A stretch of DNA of 9,862 nucleotides from NCBI GenBank assembly GCA_900549945.1, contig URQJ01000061.1, forward strand, positions 1 to 9,862. Reading direction: 5' to 3'. The DNA is from an uncultured Oscillospiraceae bacterium. GTDB taxonomy: Bacteria; Bacillota; Clostridia; Oscillospirales; Acutalibacteraceae. Shown in pieces: positions 1-4,999 of the stretch. The translations under genes and the position numbers were made by a program. Below the pieces are notes generated by a model that ran no database searches, was not told the origin of the DNA, and saw only the letters and a program-made list of their open reading frames with translations. Position 1 is the first letter of the stretch. Every line of letters begins with the position of its first letter.

Positions 1-1
1 C

Positions 2-604
2 TCCGACAAGGAGCTGATGGCGATTTTCGAGCGTACCTACGGCCCGGTGAAGCGGCGCGACCTGCGCCCGCAGAGCGCCGTACGCGCCGAGGAAGCGGAG
101 GGCCGTGCGCTCTGGCCGGTGCCCGACCGCGATACCGACCCGGAGTACCTCCTGATCGACGGCTACAACATCCTGTTCGCGTGGGATGATCTGGAAAAGA
201 CTGCCGTGCGCGACATCGACACGGCCCGGCAGATTTTGATGGACCGGCTCTGCAATTACCAGAGCGTCAGCCGCAGCATCTGCATTTTGGTCTTTGACGC
301 GTACCGCGTGCCGCGCGACACGGCGGACGTGTTCCGCTACCACAACATCACGGTCGTGTTCACGAAGCAGGCCGAGACGGCGGACACGTACATCGAGCGC
401 GCGACGTATGAGATCGGCCGAAAGCACCGCGTGCGCGTGGCGACCTCCGACATGGCGGAGCAGATGATCGTGCTCGGCCACGGCGCGCGGCGCATGACGG
501 CGGCGGAGCTGCGCATCGAGGTGGACGAGGCGGAAAAGCGCCTGCGCGCACGCTGGAAGCGTGGAACGCGCGCGAGCGCGACCGCCATGTCAACCGCCCG
601 CTGA
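2..604 (+). CDS. C-terminal part of a translation-GTPase-like protein with a YacP/Rae1-type NYN nuclease domain (5' end outside window)
   Basis: The frame is open from the left edge, so the gene starts upstream. The first visible residues include the block AIFERTYGPVKRRD. I associate this block with the linker after the EF-G domain V-like end of TetM-related ribosomal GTPases in Clostridia; the GTPase itself is not visible. Counting from the Met at base 17, residues ~44-165 form a YacP-type NYN (PIN-like) domain: LLIDGYNILFAW with acidic D48, LVFDAYRVP with D94, AETADTYIE with D123, and VATSDMAEQ with D145. The family member Rae1 (YacP) of Bacillus subtilis is a ribosome-associated endonuclease that cuts mRNA in the A site. 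A cytoplasmic, ribosome-linked RNase role is therefore inferred. The in-frame C-terminus after about base 548 (tail KRGTRASATAMSTAR) does not resemble the family; see the shifted tail at 550-639. The NYN call is firm and the GTPase fusion is an inference. Confidence 0.8.
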   Translation, partial: SDKELMAIFERTYGPVKRRDLRPQSAVRAEEAEGRALWPVPDRDTDPEYLLIDGYNILFAWDDLEKTAVRDIDTARQILMDRLCNYQSVSRSICILVFDAYRVPRDTADVFRYHNITVVFTKQAETADTYIERATYEIGRKHRVRVATSDMAEQMIVLGHGARRMTAAELRIEVDEAEKRLRARWKRGTRASATAMSTAR

Positions 605-639
605 AAGCGCTGGAGAACAGGCGGCAGGGGGAAAAATAG
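550..639 (+). other. Shifted-frame tail: probable true C-terminus of the NYN gene
   Basis: The frame one base back from the upstream reading frame (codons beginning at 550) encodes LEAWNARERDRHVNRPLKAL followed by a short basic end and a TAG at 637-639. This charged helical tail fits the end of a NYN-domain protein much better than the arginine/serine/alanine-rich tail of the unshifted frame, which stops at 604. It also brings the stop close to the terminator hairpin at 651. A one-base deletion near 548-552, either real or a sequencing error in a GC-rich run, would explain it. No convincing programmed slippery heptamer is present. Confidence 0.5.
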
Positions 640-650
640 GGCGAAGAGCA

Positions 651-689
651 AAGGGACGGATGCGCCGTGCAGCGCGCCCGTCCCTTTTT
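651..689. terminator. Intrinsic terminator, shared by convergent genes
   Basis: A 9-bp perfect stem (651-659 with 678-686) continues after two mismatches into a short inner stem (662-665 with 672-675). It is followed on the plus strand by a TTTTT run. It ends the NYN gene and lies immediately beyond the stop of the convergent MerR gene. On the minus strand the T-run is only three bases, so termination in that direction is probably weaker. Confidence 0.8.
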
Positions 690-1099
690 CATGCGGTTTC
701 ATTTTGGCCGAGGTCGATCAGGTTGCTCGTGTAGCGGATCGTGCCGTTCAAGACGCCGTCGTAAAACGCCTGCTTATCGTCGATAAAATCGATGCATTCC
801 TGAATCTCCTGCATCTGCCGCAGCAGGATTTCCTTCTGCACGCGCAGCATGTCCTTGCGCGCCGGGATGCTTTCCTGCCCCTTTAAGCAGAACGCCATAT
901 AGCGCTTCATGTCCTTGAGGCTCATGCCGCAGCGCTTCAGGCAGAGCAGGCCCTGCAGCCAATTCAGGTCGCGCTCTGAAAAAATGCGGTAGTTGTTTTT
1001 GTCGCGCCGTACATTCGGGAGCAGCCCCTCGTTGCAGTAAAAGCGCAGCGTCTCATAGGGCAGGCCGGTCATCGTGCAGACGTCCTTCATCGTGTACAT
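689..1099 (-). CDS. MerR-family transcriptional regulator, AdhR/NmlR-like
   Basis: This 136-residue protein has the MerR N-terminal winged helix-turn-helix: YTMKDVCTMTGLPYETLRFY, then EGLLPNVRRDKNNYRIFSERDL, then a second helical pair with GMSLKDMKRYM. A long helix (~80-112) suits the antiparallel coiled coil of MerR dimers, followed by a short tail. It lacks the cysteine-rich C-terminal metal loop of MerR/CueR-type sensors. It has six cysteines (8, 22, 53, 57, 71, 102). C53, just before LKRCGMSLKD, falls where AdhR/NmlR-type regulators carry their redox/aldehyde-reactive cysteine; that placement is judged by eye. I chose the ATG at 1097-1099 because GGAGGG (complement of 1106-1111) lies six bases upstream. 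An in-frame upstream Met at 1195 would run through the divergent promoter and has no such site. The divergent AKR and flavoprotein genes are the obvious targets. Confidence 0.9.
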   Translation of the reverse strand: MYTMKDVCTMTGLPYETLRFYCNEGLLPNVRRDKNNYRIFSERDLNWLQGLLCLKRCGMSLKDMKRYMAFCLKGQESIPARKDMLRVQKEILLRQMQEIQECIDFIDDKQAFYDGVLNGTIRYTSNLIDLGQNETA

Positions 1100-1143
1100 G
1101 CGGATCCCTCCGAAAAAAATCCTCTGTTTTTTGAAATTTATGC

Positions 1144-1174
1144 TTGCTCTGTAGTTACTACAGGGTTGTACAAT
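1144..1174 (+). promoter_or_regulatory. MerR-type promoter of the AKR-flavoprotein operon
   Basis: The -35 box TTGCTC (1144-1149) and -10 box TACAAT (1169-1174) are separated by 19 bp instead of 17. This is the hallmark of promoters activated by MerR-family regulators through DNA untwisting. Transcription should start near 1181, giving a leader of about 50 bases before the ATG at 1231. Confidence 0.85.
1147..1165. promoter_or_regulatory. MerR operator (dyad inside the promoter spacer)
   Basis: CTGTAG (1149-1154) and CTACAG (1158-1163) form a perfect inverted repeat around TTA. It extends to 8-bp arms with one mismatch (1147-1154 and 1158-1165). The dyad sits between the -35 and -10 boxes, exactly where MerR-family dimers bind. 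It is also about 48 bases upstream of the divergent regulator's start codon, so autoregulation is plausible. Confidence 0.85.
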
Positions 1175-1218
1175 GAAATTGTAGCAGAAAACCATTTGGA
1201 GCGCAAGCGTATTTTTAG

Positions 1219-2076
<858 letters not shown>

Positions 2077-2107
2077 GGGCTGAAAAGCAGGGGAAAGGAA
2101 GTTTTTT

Positions 2108-2725
2108 ATGAAGGTTTTATTGATTAACGGAAGCCCGAATGCGAGGGGCTGCACCTATACCGCCCTTTCCGAGGTGGCGGCGTCGCTTCAAAAGGAGGGT
2201 GTGGAGACGGAAATCCTCCACGTGGGGCACCGGGATCTGCGCGGCTGCATTGGCTGCCGCAAATGTAAGCAGACGGGGAAGTGCGTGTTTGACGACCTCG
2301 TCAACGAGACTGCCCCAAAGTTCGAGGCCGCAGACGGCATTGTGATCGGCTCTCCGGTGTACTTTGCCTCGGCTAATTCCACCGTGATGTCCTTCATCAC
2401 GCGGCTGTTTTACAGCACGGCCTTCGACAAGACGATGAAGGTCGGCGCGGCGGTCGTGAGCTGCCGGCGCGGCGGCGCGAGCGCCACCTTCGACGAGATC
2501 AACAAGTTTTTCACGATTTCCGGTATGCCGGTCGCGTCCAGTCAGTATTGGAACAGCGTGCACGGCCGCACGGCGGAGGACGTCAAAAAAGATCTCGAGG
2601 GCATGCAGATCATGCGGACGCTCGGGAAAAACATGGCGTTCCTGATGAAGAGCATCGCGCTCGGGCGGGAAAAATACGGCCTCCCCGAAAAGGAGCCGCA
2701 TGTTTTTACCGATTTTATCCGGTAA
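2108..2725 (+). CDS. Flavodoxin-family NAD(P)H-dependent oxidoreductase, iron-sulfur flavoprotein (Isf)-like
   Basis: This 205-residue protein has a flavodoxin-like fold. The FMN phosphate loop is INGSPNARGCTYTAL (6-20). It is followed by the compact cysteine motif C47-X2-C50-X2-C53-X5-C59 (CIGCRKCKQTGKC), the arrangement that holds a [4Fe-4S] cluster in archaeal and clostridial iron-sulfur flavoproteins. The FMN-edge motif GSPVYFASANSTVMSFITRL follows. It is expected to be a cytoplasmic electron carrier that passes electrons through FMN and the cluster. The donor and acceptor are unknown. AAAGGAAG at 2094-2101 serves the ATG. It is the second gene of the MerR-controlled operon and ends just before a strong terminator. 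Many NADPH-dependent FMN reductases of this family keep the cysteines without a proven cluster, so the Fe-S content is an inference. Confidence 0.9.
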   Translation: MKVLLINGSPNARGCTYTALSEVAASLQKEGVETEILHVGHRDLRGCIGCRKCKQTGKCVFDDLVNETAPKFEAADGIVIGSPVYFASANSTVMSFITRLFYSTAFDKTMKVGAAVVSCRRGGASATFDEINKFFTISGMPVASSQYWNSVHGRTAEDVKKDLEGMQIMRTLGKNMAFLMKSIALGREKYGLPEKEPHVFTDFIR

Positions 2726-2733
2726 AATCAAGC

Positions 2734-2770
2734 GCTCGGGGCACGCCTTGCAGCGTGTCCCGAGCCTTTT
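2734..2770 (+). terminator. Intrinsic terminator of the AKR-flavoprotein operon
   Basis: A 13-bp stem (2734-2746 with 2753-2765, one G-T pair) with a six-base loop is followed by TTTTCTGTT. It begins nine bases after the flavoprotein stop. The convergent lipoprotein gene stops at 2817 and may use the same hairpin, but the T-run on the minus strand is poor. Confidence 0.85.
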
Positions 2771-2816
2771 CTGTTCTGCGGCGCAAGGCCGGATTTTGGC
2801 GCGGTCATCCGCCGGC

Positions 2817-3425
2817 TCACTCGCCGGCCTCGGTGTAGCGCCATTTTTCATAAGCGCCGAGCATGACGTTGTATACCTCGGCCTCCTGCTCGTCAAACTT
2901 GGTGGGGCCGTCGATGTTCACCATGAAAGCGGTGCCGCTTTCCTCGTCCTCCCACGAGAGGATGTGCCAGCCGTTTTCTCTGGCCGTGTCCTCGGCCGGC
3001 TCGCCGAAAAGTGCGGTGAATCCGCTGCGGCACGCTTCGACGAAATCCTCGCGCTGATCCGGGGTGACGGCGGAATTAAAGGTGATCGCGAAAAGCCCGT
3101 CGTCCTCGGTGAACTGCGCGTCTACGCGGCTTGTCAGGTTCGGGCCGGAAAGCTGCACGTCCTGCTTGGGCGTCACATATCTCAGATATTCAAATGGTTT
3201 TGTGTGCGGGTTGCTGCCTTTGTCGATCATCTCGCTGCCGAGGGCTGCTTCCAGCTCCTTGCGCGTGCTGCCGAACGGCGCCGGCGCATACGCGTAGCCG
3301 TCCTCCCCGAAAACAAAGTCAGACACACTGCCGTCGGCTTCCGCCTGCGGCGGTGCGGCGCAGCCTGCGAGCAATAGGAAAATAAGGGCGAGCAATGTGC
3401 ATCCGATTCTTTTTGTAGCCTTCAT
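2817..3425 (-). CDS. Predicted lipoprotein A, paralog of the neighbouring lipoprotein B
   Basis: This 202-residue protein begins with a basic, hydrophobic signal and the lipobox LLAGC (C22 lipidated), so it should be anchored on the outer face of the cytoplasmic membrane. The mature part starts with a short flexible stretch, then DFVFGEDGYAYAPAPFGSTR (36-55), a block TSRVDAQFTEDDGLFAITFN, then VTPDQRE and LFGEP, and ends in an aromatic/acidic stretch with EKWRYTEAGE. The order (short repeat-like start, FGSTRKELEAALG helix, beta-rich middle, LFGEP, SWED strand) recalls small secreted proteins of the SmpA/BLIP-like fold. That is a resemblance only, and I do not recognise a named family. AGGAGG (complement of 3434-3439) is eight bases from the ATG. 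The stop TGA aligns with a TGG (Trp) codon in lipoprotein B, and four codons of recognisable homology remain beyond it. Function unknown. Confidence 0.88.
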   Translation of the reverse strand: MKATKRIGCTLLALIFLLLAGCAAPPQAEADGSVSDFVFGEDGYAYAPAPFGSTRKELEAALGSEMIDKGSNPHTKPFEYLRYVTPKQDVQLSGPNLTSRVDAQFTEDDGLFAITFNSAVTPDQREDFVEACRSGFTALFGEPAEDTARENGWHILSWEDEESGTAFMVNIDGPTKFDEQEAEVYNVMLGAYEKWRYTEAGE

Positions 3426-3529
3426 AGATTTGACCTCCTTTAAGTTGTCGCGAAACGGGACTGCTGCGGACGGGGGGGGACGATAGCTTCTAAGGGGCTG
3501 CGCGAAAATTTTCGGGTATTCTTATCTAT

Positions 3530-3564
3530 ATACTAACAGATTCAATTGAAAAAGTAAATTGAAT
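3530..3564 (-). promoter_or_regulatory. Candidate promoter and inverted repeat upstream of lipoprotein A
   Basis: The 3426-3690 spacer is mostly the 5' region of lipoprotein A. On the minus strand, TTTACT (complement of 3553-3558), a 17-bp spacer and TAGTAT (complement of 3530-3535) make a weak promoter candidate in an AT-rich stretch. An 8-bp perfect inverted repeat, ATTCAATT (3540-3547) and AATTGAAT (3557-3564), overlaps the -35 box and spacer, a fitting place for a repressor or activator. A 12-bp perfect palindrome (3503-3514) lies in the predicted leader, and a run of eight G (C on the transcript strand) at 3472-3479 is nearer the gene. Box matches are only moderate. Confidence 0.35.
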
Positions 3565-3620
3565 TTCATTTAAAATTTGTAAAAGATTGTATAATATGAG
3601 CAAATATGCCGGATCATATG

Positions 3621-3656
3621 AAAAAGGTGCAGGCCGCGGAACGGTCTGCACCTTTT
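3621..3656 (-). terminator. Intrinsic terminator of the cysteine-rich protein/lipoprotein B operon
   Basis: A 14-bp stem (3622-3635 with 3643-3656, one G-T pair) with a seven-base loop is preceded on the plus strand by AAAAA, so the minus-strand transcript ends in a U-run. It lies about 35 bases beyond the lipoprotein B stop and separates it from the promoter of lipoprotein A. The two paralogs are therefore separate transcription units. Confidence 0.85.
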
Positions 3657-3690
3657 GTGGCTTTGCGGAGGCAAACTAGATTTTGGCGGG

Positions 3691-4296
3691 CTATTCGCTT
3701 GCCCACTCGCCGGCGCCGGCCTCGATGTAGCGCCATTTTTCAAAGGCGGCGAGCATGACAGCGTATGCGCGTTCATCATATTCTTCGTCAGCGGCGCGGC
3801 CGTCAACTTGAATCATAAAAACAGTGCCGCTGTCTCTATCTTCCCAAGAAAGAGTAGTCCATCCATCATCGCGGGTAAAATCTTCGGTCGGCTTTCCGAA
3901 CAGGCTGACATAGTGCTTCCTGTATAATTCGAGAAAACGCTCGCGCTGATCTGGGGTGACAGAAGAATTGTATGTGATGGCGAAGAGGCCGTCCTCCTCG
4001 GTAAACTGCGCGTCCACGCGGCTCGTCAGGCCGGCGAGCTTGACGGTTGCCTGCGGCGTCGTGTAACTGGAATGCTCGAACGGCTTATCAACCGGGTTTT
4101 CCTTGAAATCGACCATTTCGCAGCCGATGGCGGATTCAACCTCCTCGCGTGTACTGCCGTACGGCGTCGGCCCGAACGCATAGCCGTCCTCTCCGAAAAC
4201 AAAGTCGTTGTTGGGATCGCCGGAGGTTCGCGGGCTACAGGCGGCAAACACAAGTAAAAGAGAAAGAATAGATGCAAATAACAGAATCTTTTTCAT
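3691..4296 (-). CDS. Predicted lipoprotein B, paralog of lipoprotein A
   Basis: This 201-residue protein has a signal peptide ending in a lipobox-like VFAAC (C20). The mature protein closely follows lipoprotein A: DFVFGEDGYAFGPTPYGSTR (31-50), LTSRVDAQFTEEDGLFAITY, SSVTPDQRE, LFGKP, SWEDRDSGT and FEKWRYIEAG. It then runs on into GEWASE, which A lacks because of its earlier stop. It is a tandem duplicate in the same orientation with different leader and terminator sequences. It follows the cysteine-rich protein gene by 36 bases with no terminator between, so the two are probably cotranscribed. The ribosome site is modest: GAAGGG (complement of 4309-4314), 12 bases from the ATG. It is expected to be anchored at the cell surface. 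Function unknown. Confidence 0.87.
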   Translation of the reverse strand: MKKILLFASILSLLLVFAACSPRTSGDPNNDFVFGEDGYAFGPTPYGSTREEVESAIGCEMVDFKENPVDKPFEHSSYTTPQATVKLAGLTSRVDAQFTEEDGLFAITYNSSVTPDQRERFLELYRKHYVSLFGKPTEDFTRDDGWTTLSWEDRDSGTVFMIQVDGRAADEEYDERAYAVMLAAFEKWRYIEAGAGEWASE

Positions 4297-4332
4297 TTTG
4301 ACTTGTATCCCTTCTCCACTATTGAACTGAAA

Positions 4333-4713
4333 TCAGGGCCAGTGGGGATCGCCACCATCCCAACCGCCGCTAACCAATGCAATACAGGTCCATTCTTTGC
4401 CTCGACCGCAAGAGGAATGAACCTGATAGCAGTCATGTGTGAAAGTTTCAATTGTACGACCGCATCCGGGACACCATTCTTTGGCGGTGGCGCGATAAAA
4501 ATCCACATTGCAATCACCCCAAAGATGCGTTCCCGGGCCACTCGTATAATAGTAATAATTACCCAAACATTTTGTTTCGGTAAAATTGGAAGCACAATAA
4601 ATACAAACGGCTCTGGTCTCTATGTCTCCGGTATCAGCACTGACAGAAACAGATGCGCATAGAATCATGATGACCAATACAAGTGCGAAAATTTTCTTAA
4701 CGTTGCGTTTCAT
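4333..4713 (-). CDS. Secreted small cysteine-rich protein, unrecognised
   Basis: This 126-residue protein begins MKRNVKK followed by a hydrophobic core and a likely signal-peptidase site after SVSVSA (residue 26). It has no lipobox, so a secreted or cell-wall-associated mature form of ~100 residues is expected. The mature part has nine cysteines: C37-X2-C40, C49, C68, C81-X2-C84, C95, C102 and C110. The two CX2C pairs (CIYC and CPGC) recall a zinc ribbon; export would instead favour disulfides. The YYYY stretch and the C-terminal tryptophan/glycine-rich end (GGWDGGDPHWP) are unusual. AGGAGG (complement of 4722-4727) sits eight bases from the ATG. Codon use is AT-richer at third positions than in the glycolytic genes, which suggests acquisition. 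I assign no family and no function. Confidence 0.82.
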   Translation of the reverse strand: MKRNVKKIFALVLVIMILCASVSVSADTGDIETRAVCIYCASNFTETKCLGNYYYYTSGPGTHLWGDCNVDFYRATAKEWCPGCGRTIETFTHDCYQVHSSCGRGKEWTCIALVSGGWDGGDPHWP

Positions 4714-4785
4714 GTTGATATCCTCCTCTTTAAGTCTACGTCATGGTGGATGGCTTAGGCGAATCAGGGGATGCGATTTAATATA

Positions 4786-4791
4786 CCTCCT
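4786..4791 (-). other. Strong Shine-Dalgarno without a start codon in the leader
   Basis: AAAGGAGGT on the minus strand (core complement of 4786-4791) lies in the leader of the cysteine-rich gene, about 70 bases before its ATG. No ATG, GTG or TTG follows at a usable distance. An ATC or ATT is at the right place, with an open frame of only about a dozen codons. It could be a decayed leader peptide, a ribosome standby site, or chance. Confidence 0.35.
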
Positions 4792-4819
4792 TTCCGAAAT
4801 TGTTTTTCGAGAATTAGCG

Positions 4820-4841
4820 TGATGAATTAGGAAATTCATCA
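4820..4841. promoter_or_regulatory. Inverted-repeat operator candidate over the transcription start
   Basis: TGATGAATT (4820-4828) and AATTCATCA (4833-4841) form a perfect 9-bp inverted repeat around AGGA. It lies just downstream of the -10 box, over the predicted start (~4840). Binding there would block transcription. In the RNA it would also form a stem-loop at the extreme 5' end, so mRNA stabilisation is the alternative reading. Confidence 0.55.
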
Positions 4842-4846
4842 TTTAT

Positions 4847-4875
4847 ATAATAACAATATATGGGCAAAAAGTCAA
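4847..4875 (-). promoter_or_regulatory. Sigma-A-type promoter of the cysteine-rich protein/lipoprotein B operon
   Basis: On the minus strand, TTGACT (complement of 4870-4875), exactly 17 bp, then TATTAT (complement of 4847-4852). Five of six bases match consensus in each box. It is the best-matching promoter in the window and gives a leader of roughly 125 bases. Confidence 0.8.
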
Positions 4876-4945
4876 CACAATAATTCAAAAAAATGGTAAA
4901 GATTTGGCAAATATTTCAGAATATATCTTGGGGATTTCATACACA

Positions 4946-4986
4946 AACAAAAATCCCGGAGTAGATACACAATGTCTACTCCGGGA
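4946..4986 (-). terminator. Intrinsic terminator of the pgk-tpiA-gpmI operon
   Basis: A 12-bp perfect stem (4954-4965 with 4975-4986) with a nine-base loop, followed on the minus strand by ATTTTTGTTTG. It begins 13 bases after the gpmI stop and closes the glycolytic transcript. Confidence 0.92.
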
Positions 4987-4999
4987 CTTCGAAATAAAA

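Noticed and set aside
2117..2896. 259-codon minus-strand frame opposite the flavoprotein gene
   Set aside because: It crosses the terminator hairpin and encodes arginine/alanine-rich sequence; the sense frame has clear Isf motifs.
2700..3377. 225-codon plus-strand frame opposite lipoprotein A
   Set aside because: It starts within the flavoprotein end and terminator and has no ribosome site; the minus strand has a signal peptide, lipobox and paralog.
3590..3679. Plus-strand TATAAT followed by a 27-codon frame starting at 3596
   Set aside because: No matching -35 box at 17 bp, no ribosome site, and the frame runs through the terminator hairpin; most likely chance in AT-rich DNA.
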